Below the pieces are notes generated by a model. It saw nothing but the letters and a program-made list of their open reading frames with translations, searched no databases and was not told the DNA's origin. From NCBI RefSeq assembly GCF_001636405.1, contig NZ_KV440950.1, forward strand, positions 2,131,712-2,195,711: a stretch of DNA of 64,000 nt, written 5' to 3'. Source of the DNA: Peribacillus frigoritolerans (GTDB lineage: Bacteria; Bacillota; Bacilli; Bacillales; DSM-1321). Position numbers and translations under genes: made by a program. Shown here one piece after another: positions 8,793-17,939 of the stretch (positions within the stretch are counted from its first letter, which is position 1; each line of letters begins with the position of its first letter).

Positions 8793-10961
8793 GTGAATAA
8801 AAAGAAAAAGAAAAAGACGCATGTGCCTTTCAGATTGAATATTCTTTTCTTTTTAGTGTTTGTTTTGTTTTCCGCTTTAATTTTACGCTTGGGTGTTGTA
8901 CAGATTGTTTATGGTGATGATTACCGGCGTGAGATTGAAAGAACAGAGGAAGTGACCGTGAATAATTCGGTACCCCGTGGGAAAATGTATGACCGTAATT
9001 TAAAACTTATGGTCGATAACCAACCACTGGATGCAATTACATATACACGAAAGCAAGGTACGAAACAAACAGAAATGGTGGAAACGGCTGAGAAACTCGC
9101 GAAGTTGATCGAAAAGGAAACAGATAAGGTGACTGAACGCGATAAAAAGGATTTTTGGATTTTGAAGAATCCGAAGCTGGCCGAGAAAAAGATTACCGAT
9201 AAAGAGCGCAAAAAAGTGGAAGAGGGCGAGATGGAAGAAAGTGATTTGTATAAGCTTCAGATTGATCGGATTACTGAAGAAGAAACAAAGCTTTCGGAAA
9301 AGGATCTTGAAGTTCTTGCCATCTATAGGGAATTTGCAAGCGGATATGCCCTTACCCCGCAAATTGTGAAAAACAAGAAAGTAACAAAAGAAGAATTCGC
9401 CAAGGTGAGTGAAAACCTTGATTCGCTCCCAGGGGTCGATATTTCTACAGATTGGGATCGTTTTTATACATATAATAAAACACTTAAATCTGTATTGGGT
9501 AAAGTTTCTTCTTCTGAAGAAGGGTTGCCTAGTGAAAGCCTGGACTACTACCTCGCACGTGATTACAGCCGGAATGACCGTGTAGGTAAGAGTTATATTG
9601 AGGCGCAATACGAAGATATCCTTCAAGGGCAGAAAGCGAAAGTAAGGAATGTGACCGATAAATCAGGAAATGTCGTCGATTCTGAAGTGATTTCTGAAGG
9701 TTCGCGAGGAAAAGATCTTATATTGACAGTTGATATGGATTTACAGCTTGCTACTGAGGAAATTATTGAAAAGCAATTGATTGCCAAGAAAAAAATGGGT
9801 AACACCAAATTCTTGGACAGGGCCTTTGTCGTCATGATGGATCCCGATACAGGGGAAGTGTTGACGATGGCCGGTAAGAAATATGAGAAGGACCCAAAAA
9901 CGGGGAAATCCACCATTGAGGACTTCGCATTAGGAAATATCACAACTTCCTATACGATGGGGTCTGCGGTTAAAGGCGCTACCGTTTTAACCGGTTATCA
10001 GCAAGGTGCGATCCAGCCGGGTACGTACTTTTACGATACGAAGTTGAGAATCAAAGGTACACCGCCCAAAGGTTCATATAGTGACTTCGGAAACATAAAT
10101 GATTTGACCGCATTGAAAGTATCTTCGAACGTTTATATGTTCAGAACGGCCATTAATATTGCGGGTGCGCATTATGTACCGAATGAACCTTTGAACATTA
10201 GTTCAGGCGCGTTTTCAACTATGAGGAATTCATTTGCCCAGTTTGGCTTGGGTGTTCGCACGGGAATTGATCTTCCTAATGAAATGAGCGGATTCAAAGG
10301 TTCCGAAGTATCTCCAGGTAAGCTGCTTGACCTTGCTATCGGACAGTATGATACGTACACACCAATGCAGCTCGTGCAATATGTTTCAGCGATTGCAAAT
10401 GGCGGTAACCGCATGAAGCCGCATATGGTTAAGGAAATCCGCGATCCGGTTGATAATAATGAGGAATTGGGACCTGTTGCCGAAGACGTTTCACCGACTG
10501 TCCTTAATCGTCTTGATATGAAGGAAGAGTGGATTGAACGTGTTCAGAGCGGTTTCGAGAAAGTTGCGATGGAACAAGGCGGAACGGCCTATACCTATTT
10601 TGGGAAAAAATCGTATACAGTGGCAGCTAAAACCGGGACGGCGGAAGCATTCTATGACGGCCCGAACCGGATGAATTATAGCGAGCCCCAAGAAACGATG
10701 AACATCACGCTTGTTGGCTATGCCCCAGCTAAAAATCCAGAGGTCGCTTTTGCGGTCGTTGTCCCGTGGGCATATCAAGGACATACGGGCCATAGCATGA
10801 GTAAAGAAATAGGTGAAGAAATCATGGATACCTATTTCGAACTGAAAAAAGAACGGGCTAAGAAGGAAAATACCGAAACCTCTACTGATTTGAAGGTGGA
10901 GAATGGTAAAGACGTTCAAAAGGACCAGGCTGAAGTTAGAAAAAGCCAGGAAAATGAATAA
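8793..10961 (+). CDS. pbpA: Penicillin-binding protein 2A (class B transpeptidase)
   Basis: PbpA cross-links peptidoglycan during cell elongation. The sequence has a basic N-terminal tail (KKKKKK), a membrane anchor at about residues 17-37, a long dimerisation region, and a transpeptidase domain with Ser391-x-x-Lys394 (SAVK), Ser444-x-Asn446 and Lys613-Thr-Gly. All three motifs are intact. GTG at 8793 is preferred because AAGGATGTG lies nine bases upstream; an in-frame GTG at 8781 overlaps that ribosome site. The C-terminal tail after the domain is Lys/Glu-rich. Length (722 residues) equals the family norm. A terminator follows. Confidence 0.95.
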   Translation: MNKKKKKKTHVPFRLNILFFLVFVLFSALILRLGVVQIVYGDDYRREIERTEEVTVNNSVPRGKMYDRNLKLMVDNQPLDAITYTRKQGTKQTEMVETAEKLAKLIEKETDKVTERDKKDFWILKNPKLAEKKITDKERKKVEEGEMEESDLYKLQIDRITEEETKLSEKDLEVLAIYREFASGYALTPQIVKNKKVTKEEFAKVSENLDSLPGVDISTDWDRFYTYNKTLKSVLGKVSSSEEGLPSESLDYYLARDYSRNDRVGKSYIEAQYEDILQGQKAKVRNVTDKSGNVVDSEVISEGSRGKDLILTVDMDLQLATEEIIEKQLIAKKKMGNTKFLDRAFVVMMDPDTGEVLTMAGKKYEKDPKTGKSTIEDFALGNITTSYTMGSAVKGATVLTGYQQGAIQPGTYFYDTKLRIKGTPPKGSYSDFGNINDLTALKVSSNVYMFRTAINIAGAHYVPNEPLNISSGAFSTMRNSFAQFGLGVRTGIDLPNEMSGFKGSEVSPGKLLDLAIGQYDTYTPMQLVQYVSAIANGGNRMKPHMVKEIRDPVDNNEELGPVAEDVSPTVLNRLDMKEEWIERVQSGFEKVAMEQGGTAYTYFGKKSYTVAAKTGTAEAFYDGPNRMNYSEPQETMNITLVGYAPAKNPEVAFAVVVPWAYQGHTGHSMSKEIGEEIMDTYFELKKERAKKENTETSTDLKVENGKDVQKDQAEVRKSQENE

Positions 10962-10969
10962 TAAAAGGT

Positions 10970-11013
10970 TAAAAACACGTTTTTGGGTAAAACCGGAAAC
11001 GTGTTTTTTTTGC
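10970..11013 (+). terminator. Terminator of pbpA
   Basis: Stem AAACACGTTT / AAACGTGTTT with an internal loop, followed by eight T residues. Confidence 0.85.
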
Positions 11014-11046
11014 ATTTTAAGAACGGATCAGCACTGTTCTTACATC

Positions 11047-11121
11047 TTTACAATAAGCACACAATTATTTACTGAATATTTACAAATGCTTTAAACGGAA
11101 TTTACAGTCTGAAAGTATGAT
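11047..11121 (+). promoter_or_regulatory. PhoP-box promoter of the pst operon
   Basis: Four hexamers TTTACT, TTTACA, TTTAAA and TTTACA begin at 11068, 11079, 11090 and 11101, exactly 11 bp apart, with another TTTACA at 11047. This is the direct-repeat pattern bound by PhoP~P on one DNA face. TATGAT (11116-11121) follows as -10. Pho boxes just upstream of the -10 in place of a -35 is the known arrangement of PhoP-activated promoters. Expression under phosphate starvation is inferred. Confidence 0.85.
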
Positions 11122-11170
11122 GTGAGAGTAGGACAAAATATTCATATAAAATTCTTAGGGGGATTTACAA

Positions 11171-12136
11171 ATGAGACGTTTCAAATTTATGGCTATGACC
11201 GCAGTAATGGGTGGAGTAATCGCAGTGGCAGCTGGATGTGGATCTAATGATACTTCAAACAGCGGTAAAGGAAATGAAGCGGCTTCAGATCAACTCAAGG
11301 GCGAAGTTATTACGGATGGTTCTTCAACGGTCTTTCCGATCATGGAGGCAGTTGCAGAAGAATATATGGCTACACAGCCTGATGTGAAGGTTTCAGTGGG
11401 ATCATCAGGAACAGGTGGGGGATTCAAGAAATTCATCGCTGGTGATACGGACCTAGCCAATGCATCCCGCCCGGTGAAAGAAGAAGAAAGTGCCTTACTT
11501 GATGAAAAAGGTGTTAAATATACAGAATTGAAACTGGCATTTGACGGTATTTCAATCGTCGCCAATAAAGATAATGATTTCATCGATTCACTAACAGTTG
11601 AAGAACTTCAAAAACTGTGGATTGATAATGGAAAGGTGAAGAAATGGTCTGATATTCGTCCTGAATGGCCGAACGAAGAAATTAAATTCTACTCTCCGGG
11701 AACAGATTCAGGAACATATGATTATTTCAATGAAGTGATCCTTGAAGAAAAACCAATGGTGGAAAATGCTACGCTTTCAGAAGACGATAACGTTCTTGTA
11801 CAAGGTGTAGAAGGTGATAAAAATGCGATTGGATTCTTCGGTTATGCCTACTACTCTGAAAATAAAGATAAGTTAAAGATCATTTCCATCGACAACGGCA
11901 AAGGTGCTGTAGAGCCAACGCATGAAACGATTAAAAGCGGGGAGTATGCACCATTGTCACGTCCACTTTACACATATGTAGCTAATAAGTCGGTAGCTGA
12001 AAAAGAACAAGTTGCAGATTATACTCAATTCGTCATTGAAAATGCAGGAGAGCTTGCAGAAGAAGTGGGTTATATCAGCCTGCCGGAAGAAGAGTACCAG
12101 AAAGATCTTGATAAATTAAAAGAATTGGAAAAATAA
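11171..12136 (+). CDS. pstS: Phosphate-binding lipoprotein PstS
   Basis: PstS captures phosphate outside the membrane and delivers it to PstCA. The signal peptide ends in a lipobox (VAVAAGC, lipidated Cys23). The mature part shows the phosphate-binding motifs GSSTVFPI near residue 50, VGSSGTGGGFKKF near 76, ASRP near 97 and the SPGTDSGTYDYF segment near 178. The length of 321 residues is typical. ATG 11171 follows TTAGGGGGA. First gene of pstS-C-A-B-phoU behind a PhoP-box promoter. A hairpin lies between it and pstC. Confidence 0.96.
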   Translation: MRRFKFMAMTAVMGGVIAVAAGCGSNDTSNSGKGNEAASDQLKGEVITDGSSTVFPIMEAVAEEYMATQPDVKVSVGSSGTGGGFKKFIAGDTDLANASRPVKEEESALLDEKGVKYTELKLAFDGISIVANKDNDFIDSLTVEELQKLWIDNGKVKKWSDIRPEWPNEEIKFYSPGTDSGTYDYFNEVILEEKPMVENATLSEDDNVLVQGVEGDKNAIGFFGYAYYSENKDKLKIISIDNGKGAVEPTHETIKSGEYAPLSRPLYTYVANKSVAEKEQVADYTQFVIENAGELAEEVGYISLPEEEYQKDLDKLKELEK

Positions 12137-12159
12137 ACGATATTACAGGCTATTGAAAT

Positions 12160-12184
12160 CCCGCCTTGACTCGATTAAGGCGGG
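12160..12184 (+). other. Intercistronic stem-loop between pstS and pstC
   Basis: Stem CCCGCCTT / AAGGCGGG with a 9-base loop and no T run. A hairpin here would protect or end part of the pstS message and explain more PstS than permease, as known for B. subtilis pst. The structure is seen; the effect is inferred. Confidence 0.6.
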
Positions 12185-12235
12185 GGTAACAGCTTGTAAA
12201 TCCAAATATTGCGTGTCTGAAATGGAGGATGCAAG

Positions 12236-13174
12236 TTGGAACTTAGAAAAACAGAAACCTATTCTGTACAGCAAATGATTCTGGAAAAGAAAAGTAAGAA
12301 AAAAATCAATATGGAAAAAGTCATGCCTAAGCTTTTGTTCCTTACGGCGGCAATTTCCGTTTTTACTACAATCGGGATCATCCTGACCCTTATATTTGAA
12401 ACATTCATCTTTTTTGACAGAGTATCCATCGTCGAATTTTTTACGGAAGCTAAATGGCTGCCATTTGCAACTGCACCTTCCTATGGGATTATGCCCCTTA
12501 TTGTTGGAACGTTGAAGATAACAGTCATAGCAGCGGTGGTTGCAGTTCCAGTAGGACTTGCAACAGCCATTTTCTTGAGTGAATATGCATCAGAGAAAAC
12601 ACGGAGAATCATCAAGCCGATTTTAGAAGTTTTAGCTGGGATTCCTACTATCGTTTATGGCTTTTTTGCCTTAACTTTTGTAACACCGGTTTTGCGGGAT
12701 TTATTTCCTTCCCTTGACATGTTCAATGCCCTGAGTCCTGGAATCGTCGTAGGTATCATGATCATGCCGATGATAGCTTCTTTGTCGGAAGATGCCCTGG
12801 TATCAGTGCCGAAGTCGATTCGCGAAGGTGCGTATGCTTTAGGAGCAACGAAACTTGAAACGACCATTAAAGTTGTATTGCCAGCAGCCATTTCTGGAAT
12901 TGTGGCATCTATCGTTCTTGCTTTATCCAGAGCGATCGGGGAAACCATGATTGTGAGTGTTGCCGGTGGCTCGACCCCAAATATGAGCATGGATGTCACT
13001 TCATCGATTCAAACGATGACCGCTTATATCGTTCAGGTCAGTTCGGGGGATGCAGGGTATGGGACAACGATTTACTACAGCATATATGCGGTTGGAATGA
13101 CACTGTTCGTCTTTACGCTTGTCATGAATTTACTGGCGCAGTTCATCTCTCGCAAGTTCAGGGAGGAATATTAA
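12236..13174 (+). CDS. pstC: Phosphate ABC transporter permease PstC
   Basis: PstC is one of two membrane subunits of the high-affinity phosphate importer. The 312 residues contain a basic N-terminal tail, six membrane helices, and the permease EAA loop (IREGAYALGATKLETTIKVV) that contacts PstB. The start is TTG at 12236 with GGAGG seven bases upstream; the next ATG (in NMEKVMPK) has no ribosome site. It ends three bases before pstA, indicating translational coupling. Assignment versus PstA rests on gene order and the KKKINMEK N-terminus. Confidence 0.93.
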   Translation: MELRKTETYSVQQMILEKKSKKKINMEKVMPKLLFLTAAISVFTTIGIILTLIFETFIFFDRVSIVEFFTEAKWLPFATAPSYGIMPLIVGTLKITVIAAVVAVPVGLATAIFLSEYASEKTRRIIKPILEVLAGIPTIVYGFFALTFVTPVLRDLFPSLDMFNALSPGIVVGIMIMPMIASLSEDALVSVPKSIREGAYALGATKLETTIKVVLPAAISGIVASIVLALSRAIGETMIVSVAGGSTPNMSMDVTSSIQTMTAYIVQVSSGDAGYGTTIYYSIYAVGMTLFVFTLVMNLLAQFISRKFREEY

Positions 13175-13177
13175 GTC

Positions 13178-14056
13178 ATGAAACTGATAAACAAAAGTCA
13201 TGTTGCAAAAAAAATGCCTGCTAGGCTTGCTGTTAACACGATTTGTAAAGGATTATTCTTCTTGGCAACATTGGTTGGCCTCCTCGTATTGGCCATCTTA
13301 TTTTATCGGATATTCACTCAAGGAATTGGTAGTCTGAATGGGGATTTCCTTCAGAATTTCGCTTCTAGGAAACCTGAAGAGGCTGGTATAAAGGCAGCGC
13401 TGATCGGTTCAATATGGTTGATGGTAGTGGTGGCCCCGGTTTCCCTGCTGCTCGGTGTTGGAACGGCCATTTATTTAGAGGAATATGCGAGGAAGAATTG
13501 GATCACCACTTTTATCAAAGTGAATATTTCCAATCTGGCAGGTGTCCCGTCAATTGTATTTGGACTACTGGGCTTAACGGTTTTCGTTCGTGCTCTTGCC
13601 TTGGACCGGTCCATATTGGCAGCGGGCCTGACCATGAGCCTGCTCGTTCTCCCGGTCATCATAGTCGCTGCACAGGAGGCCATACGTGCCGTACCTCGTG
13701 ATTTAAGGGAAGCTTCGTTTGGAATGGGTGCAACAAAGTGGCAAACCATTTTGAAAGTGGTCCTGCCTGCTGCGATACCTGGCATTTTAACTGGAGGAAT
13801 ACTTGCTTTGTCACGGGCAATCGGTGAAACGGCGCCATTGGTGGTGGTTGGCATACCAATGTTCATCGCCTTTTTACCTCAAACGGTCATGGATACATTT
13901 ACAGTGCTGCCAATGCAAATCTATAATTGGACATCTCGTCCGCAGGAGGAATTCCAGCAGGTTGCTGCCGCGGGAATCATCGTTTTACTCATCCTGTTAA
14001 TATTCATGAATTCAATAGCCGTTATAATTCGAAATAAATTCCAGAAAAGATACTGA
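13178..14056 (+). CDS. pstA: Phosphate ABC transporter permease PstA
   Basis: Second membrane subunit of the phosphate importer, 292 residues with six helices. It has the EAA loop LREASFGMGATKWQTILKVV and the PstA-typical segment LSRAIGETAPLVVVG near the C-terminal third. The ribosome site AGGGAGGAAT lies within the end of pstC, so the two are translated together. ATG at 13178 is the natural start. Followed 15 bases later by pstB. Confidence 0.95.
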   Translation: MKLINKSHVAKKMPARLAVNTICKGLFFLATLVGLLVLAILFYRIFTQGIGSLNGDFLQNFASRKPEEAGIKAALIGSIWLMVVVAPVSLLLGVGTAIYLEEYARKNWITTFIKVNISNLAGVPSIVFGLLGLTVFVRALALDRSILAAGLTMSLLVLPVIIVAAQEAIRAVPRDLREASFGMGATKWQTILKVVLPAAIPGILTGGILALSRAIGETAPLVVVGIPMFIAFLPQTVMDTFTVLPMQIYNWTSRPQEEFQQVAAAGIIVLLILLIFMNSIAVIIRNKFQKRY

Positions 14057-14071
14057 TAGGAGGAAGGAAGC

Positions 14072-14899
14072 ATGAATATGACCTTAACGAGAGAAAAAGA
14101 GTCACCGGCTATCGAAATCGATAATGTCGGATCAGCTGCCTTGACGGAAAAGGTGTATGAAACATCCAATCTTAATTTATGGTATGGAGAAAACCATGCT
14201 TTGAAAAATATTAATCTGGATATGCACCAAAATGAAGTGACGGCCATCATTGGGCCTTCAGGATGTGGGAAATCCACCTACATTAAAACATTGAACCGAA
14301 TGATAGAACTAGTCCCGGATGTGAAAACGACAGGACAGATTAAATATAGGAACAGGAATATCCTTGATCAGTCCTATAAGGTGGAAGATTTAAGGACACA
14401 GGTGGGGATGGTCTTCCAAAAGCCTAATCCCTTTCCTAAATCCATTTATGAAAATGTTGTATATGGACCAAAGATCCATGGAATTAAAAATAAAAAAATT
14501 CTTGATGAGATTGTCGAAAAGAGTTTAAAAGGGGCAGCGATTTGGGATGAAGTGAAAGACCGTCTGCATGAAAATGCATATGGACTTTCAGGTGGACAGC
14601 AACAGCGTCTTTGTATTGCCAGATGTTTGGCAATCGAACCAGATGTCATTCTAATGGATGAACCTACTTCTGCCCTTGATCCGATATCCACGTTGAAAAT
14701 AGAAGAATTGGTCCAGGAACTGAAAAAGGATTTCAGCATCATCATCGTTACCCATAACATGCAGCAGGCAGCACGTATCTCTGATAGAACAGCTTTCTTC
14801 TTAAATGGGGAAGTCATCGAATATTCTGATACAAATACCATCTTCTCTAATCCGAATGATAAAAGAACAGAAGATTACATTACCGGACGTTTCGGTTAA
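14072..14899 (+). CDS. pstB: Phosphate ABC transporter ATPase PstB
   Basis: PstB hydrolyses ATP to drive phosphate import. Walker [10 protein letters not shown] is at residues 61-69, the signature LSGGQQQR near 172, Walker [13 protein letters not shown] near 192, and the switch histidine in [11 protein letters not shown]. The 275 residues include an N-terminal extension of about 28 residues before the ABC domain. B. subtilis has two tandem pstB copies; only one is present here. AGGAGG precedes ATG 14072; another ATG lies two codons later. Confidence 0.96.
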   Translation: MNMTLTREKESPAIEIDNVGSAALTEKVYETSNLNLWYGENHALKNINLDMHQNEVTAIIGPSGCGKSTYIKTLNRMIELVPDVKTTGQIKYRNRNILDQSYKVEDLRTQVGMVFQKPNPFPKSIYENVVYGPKIHGIKNKKILDEIVEKSLKGAAIWDEVKDRLHENAYGLSGGQQQRLCIARCLAIEPDVILMDEPTSALDPISTLKIEELVQELKKDFSIIIVTHNMQQAARISDRTAFFLNGEVIEYSDTNTIFSNPNDKRTEDYITGRFG

Positions 14900-14918
14900 G
14901 AGAAAAGGAGATGCGATA

Positions 14919-15572
14919 ATGATCGTTCGTGAAAATTTCGAGCTTCAATTGAAAGAGCTGCAAGAGAAAATCGTGAAGTTGGCTAATTTAGCTTCAGGTG
15001 CCATATCAAAATCATATGCCGCACTGGAAAATAATAATGTAGATGAGGCTCTTGAAGTTATTGATGATGATACAATAGCTGATTTACTGGAAGAGGAAAT
15101 AAATGACTTTGCGATTTTACTGATTGCTAAGCAACAGCCGGTTGCGATTGATTTGAGGCGTATCATTGCTGCCATAAAAATCGCCTCGGATATTGAAAGG
15201 ATGGCAGACTTTGGTGTGAATATCGCCAAATCGGCGATCCGAATCGGTGACCAGCCATTTATTCTGCCTTTAACACCATTAAAGCAGATGCATGATATTA
15301 CATTAAAGATGATTCGACTTTCAATAGAAGCATTTGAGAAGGAAGATGTTGTTCTTTCAAGAGAAATCATTGAAATGGATGATGAGGTTGATCGCTTTTA
15401 TGGAGAAATGATTCGAAGTCTCCTACGCCTTTCAGATGAAAAAAACCTTCAGCAGGTTACGCAGCTTTCCCTAATTGCTCGATATTTGGAAAGGACAGCG
15501 GACCATACAACGAATATCGCAGAGAATATTTACTTCCTTGTAAGAGGAAGATATATCAGCAGGAATGAATGA
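14919..15572 (+). CDS. phoU: Phosphate signalling protein PhoU
   Basis: PhoU links the Pst transporter to the PhoR sensor kinase and represses the Pho response when phosphate is ample. The 217 residues form two PhoU repeats of three helices each, with the metal-binding motif pattern D/E-x-x-x-D seen in ASDIERMADFGVNIA (first half) and ARYLERTADHTTNIAENI (second half). ATG 14919 follows AAAAGGAGATG; a longer frame would run back into pstB. It is the last gene of the operon. B. subtilis lacks phoU at its pst locus, so this is a difference. Confidence 0.93.
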   Translation: MIVRENFELQLKELQEKIVKLANLASGAISKSYAALENNNVDEALEVIDDDTIADLLEEEINDFAILLIAKQQPVAIDLRRIIAAIKIASDIERMADFGVNIAKSAIRIGDQPFILPLTPLKQMHDITLKMIRLSIEAFEKEDVVLSREIIEMDDEVDRFYGEMIRSLLRLSDEKNLQQVTQLSLIARYLERTADHTTNIAENIYFLVRGRYISRNE

Positions 15573-15586
15573 CCCCATTCTATTTG

Positions 15587-15635
15587 AAAAAAGAGAGGCT
15601 TTTTCTCGGACATAGTCCATTTAAAAGTCTCTCTT
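15587..15635 (-). terminator. Terminator of yqzDC
   Basis: On the minus strand AAGAGAGAC pairs with GCCTCTCTT across an inner GGAC/GTCC stem, followed by a run of T. Placed between phoU and yqzC stops; it may also slow plus-strand transcription. Confidence 0.6.
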
Positions 15636-15640
15636 ATTCA

Positions 15641-16078
15641 TTAATGTGTCAATGTATTGGCCAATTGTCTATATGTCATATTATTCGTAACGACAAACTC
15701 GCCGATTTGTATTTTTTTCGAGAAATCCCGGTCATTCATGTAAGCTTCAAATTCAGCATCATCATCGATGATTTTTTCCTTGGAAAGGAGATCGGCAATC
15801 TCGGCAGTGGTCATATTCGTTTTCACTTTAATTGTATAGGTTGAAGCTTCCTTCTCCATTAAAACCTTATCCGGATCCTTCGGTTGGGCGGTCTTTTTAG
15901 CTTCCTCGGTAGGAAGTGTAACGACGAGTCCCTTCTTTACGAGCAATTCCTTAGCTTCCTCCGCAGTGGGAGTGGTGCCTTCGAACTTTCCGGTGCCATA
16001 ATAAAAGGCAGCAAAGATTGTTGTTGTAAAAATGATGCCGGCGGAAAGATCTTGCAGTCTTGCTTTATTCATGTTCAT
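15641..16078 (-). CDS. yqzC: Membrane-anchored YqzC-like protein with MltG-type N-terminal domain
   Basis: The 145 residues have one N-terminal membrane helix (about 10-28), then TAEEAKELLVKKGLVV and, in the C-terminal half, MTTAEIADLLSKEKIIDD with GEFVVTNNMTYRQLANTL, resembling the LysM-like recognition part found at the start of the endolytic transglycosylase MltG/YceG. The catalytic transglycosylase domain is absent. Its start overlaps the yqzD stop by four bases (ATGA), so the two are a co-translated pair. Position matches B. subtilis yqzC. Function unknown. Confidence 0.7.
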   Translation of the reverse strand: MNMNKARLQDLSAGIIFTTTIFAAFYYGTGKFEGTTPTAEEAKELLVKKGLVVTLPTEEAKKTAQPKDPDKVLMEKEASTYTIKVKTNMTTAEIADLLSKEKIIDDDAEFEAYMNDRDFSKKIQIGEFVVTNNMTYRQLANTLTH

Positions 16079-16455
16079 TCACCCCGCAATCTTTGCTGCT
16101 CGATCACTGAAATGGTTTGTTCCTTCGTTAACGAGGATTGTCTAGCGATCTGGTCGAAAGTGAGACCTTGACTATATAAAGATAGAACCTGGCTTTTTAG
16201 AATCTCATGTATGGGTTCGATATCATTGGGAGTGACAGTTGATTGATCCTTTACAGAGGGAACAGGGTCATCCTGGATAACGAATTCCTCTTCAAGAATC
16301 TTCACCTTCTTCTTTAATTGGTAGATATCCTGCATATACGTTAGTGTCATCTGTTCTAAATCTTCTTCTAATTTGGCAACTTTATCTTTACCGAAAAAGG
16401 AAATGATGAGAAGGACGATCGCTAATGAAAAAAGAAGGACGATAAGTGTTTCCAT
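16075..16455 (-). CDS. yqzD: YqzD-like membrane protein with coiled coil and C-terminal HTH-like segment
   Basis: A 126-residue protein with an N-terminal membrane helix (residues 3-20), a coiled-coil stretch (KVAKLEEDLEQMTLTYMQDI), an acidic linker, and a C-terminal helix-turn-helix-like segment LYSQGLTFDQIARQSSLTKE. The last part resembles a DNA- or sigma-type HTH, but its use in a membrane protein is unclear. GAGGTG precedes the ATG. It leads a two-gene unit with yqzC. A perfect 0A box lies 22 bases upstream of its start codon. Confidence 0.7.
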   Translation of the reverse strand: METLIVLLFSLAIVLLIISFFGKDKVAKLEEDLEQMTLTYMQDIYQLKKKVKILEEEFVIQDDPVPSVKDQSTVTPNDIEPIHEILKSQVLSLYSQGLTFDQIARQSSLTKEQTISVIEQQRLRGE

Positions 16456-16881
16456 GTTTTCACCTCAGAAGTTAATTTTCGACAATATACTTATAGTTTA
16501 CACATATTCGAAAAAAATTGGGGATTTTCATATTTTTATATTTTCGGAAGTAGGCAGTAAACTTCATTTATTGTCTGTTTTTTTTCAAATATTGTCGAAA
16601 AGCGATGTGACCGTCGTTGATGGAAAAAAATTAGGCATGAAAATGGGAAAAAAACCTTTGAAAGATAACGTACATAAAATTCGACAAAATGTGTTTATTG
16701 TCCATCAGCCAATTCAGTGCTAACATAAAGATAGAATAAATCGAAAAAACGAAATATTTTGAATTATTAAAAATCAATGATCCTATAAGAAAACGGTGTG
16801 CAGAATTTAAAGTGGATAGTTTCACTGTCAGCGCCTAACGATAAGTAATATAAAGATAAAAGAAGGGGAAGGGATGATTAT
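16456..16881. promoter_or_regulatory. Divergent intergenic region with three perfect Spo0A boxes
   Basis: This AT-rich gap between divergent yqzD and the 202-codon gene holds no ORF. It contains TTCGACA at 16478-16484, TGTCGAA at 16593-16599 and TTCGACA at 16680-16686, all perfect 0A boxes. The first lies between a likely minus-strand -10 (TATAAG) and the yqzD ribosome site, a position suited to repression. Spo0A binding is inferred. Confidence 0.5.
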
Positions 16882-17490
16882 ATGAATTCGCTATTCGCGT
16901 ATATGCCACAGGATAACCAGGAATTATTACGTAAGGGATTAAAGGCTGGATTATGGATGGATGAGAGTTTTGATTGGTATCCTGAGGAGGATATGATGAG
17001 TCATCCTAATGGAGAGATCCGGACACTTTCACAGACGTATACCCAAGGGCAGGTGACCTTTTCGAAGTTCACGATCAGGAATACCTCATTCGAGACCAAG
17101 CGCCCAAAAGTGTTTTTTCACTATGAAAACGCTTTCGAAAGGCAGGCGGTGGCTTTTTACAGCCCGAATGAACGGGCCATTTTACATGTAGCCCCTCAAT
17201 CGATTGCCTTATTGGGTGGATTGGTGAAAGGAAAAAGCATCTCTCAATATTGCATCCAAGGTAAGGGAAGCCTTTATCAAGAAGGATGCTTCAAATCTTT
17301 GAAAGAAGGTCTCCTGGCTTATTCACCGCTAGCTAAAGGGGAAGTTACCAGTGTGTTTACGCTAGAAACGGAAATCTTACCGAAAGAATGTGTGGAAGCT
17401 GTGGCTTGGGTCATTCATGCCGAAACGAAAGAAGAAGCGAAAGTTATAAATAATCAACTCCTCCTGACGATGCAAAACGTAAACAATTAA
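16882..17490 (+). CDS. Uncharacterised 202-residue cytosolic protein (YqgL position)
   Basis: I do not recognise a named domain. The protein is soluble with no signal or membrane helix. It has a Trp/Asp-rich start (AGLWMDESFDWYPEED), a central beta-rich part (FSKFTIRNTSFETKRPKVFF) and ends in Glu-rich helices. It lies between yqzD and rpmG as B. subtilis yqgL does, so it may be the orthologue, but this rests on position only. ATG 16882 follows GGGGAAGGGATG. Two Spo0A boxes are upstream. Confidence 0.75.
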   Translation: MNSLFAYMPQDNQELLRKGLKAGLWMDESFDWYPEEDMMSHPNGEIRTLSQTYTQGQVTFSKFTIRNTSFETKRPKVFFHYENAFERQAVAFYSPNERAILHVAPQSIALLGGLVKGKSISQYCIQGKGSLYQEGCFKSLKEGLLAYSPLAKGEVTSVFTLETEILPKECVEAVAWVIHAETKEEAKVINNQLLLTMQNVNN

Positions 17491-17607
17491 GAATACGAAA
17501 AAGTTATGTTGGATTTCCCGAAAAACATACTAGCAATTCGCATTGAATAATGATATTATAGAAAAGTCCTATGTGAAAATGTCAATATGTTTGGAGGGAA
17601 ATACACA

Positions 17608-17757
17608 ATGCGCGTAAATATTACATTAGCTTGCACTGAATGTGGAGACCGTAACTATATTTCTAAAAAAAATAAACGTAACAATCCAGACCGTCTTGAG
17701 CTTAAAAAATACTGCTCAAGAGAAAAACGCAGCACGACTCACCGTGAAACAAAGTAA
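17608..17757 (+). CDS. rpmG: 50S ribosomal protein L33
   Basis: Short gene of 49 codons: [20 protein letters not shown] followed by a [16 protein letters not shown] segment and THRETK, unmistakably L33. The first zinc pair CTEC is present but the second pair is reduced to a single Cys (YCSREKR), so it is not a full four-cysteine zinc form. TTGGAGGGA lies before the ATG. Bacilli usually have more than one L33 paralogue; this is the copy found near the folate cyclo-ligase gene. A terminator follows. Confidence 0.95.
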   Translation: MRVNITLACTECGDRNYISKKNKRNNPDRLELKKYCSREKRSTTHRETK

Positions 17758-17758
17758 G

Positions 17759-17787
17759 CAACAGGATTTTTCCTGTTGTTTTTTTTA
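17759..17787 (+). terminator. Terminator of rpmG
   Basis: Stem CAACAGGA / TCCTGTTG with a T4 loop and eight T residues. Confidence 0.88.
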
Positions 17788-17939
17788 TGCATTTTTTTAA
17801 GTCCTTTTTTTCTCTCTTTCCTTTAGTGAATATTTTCACCAGAATGCACCAATGATTCGGCGATTTCCGACACCGTATTTTCGTAAATGGACAAATATTA
17901 TGAGATAATGATAGAAGTAGAATAAAGGAGTCGGAAGAG

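Noticed and set aside
10491..11015. Long minus-strand frame (174 codons) opposite the end of pbpA
   Set aside because: Antisense shadow of a well-supported gene; starts within the pbpA terminator.
15569..15844. Plus-strand frame of 91 codons after phoU
   Set aside because: Antisense to yqzC and overlapping the terminator; no ribosome site.
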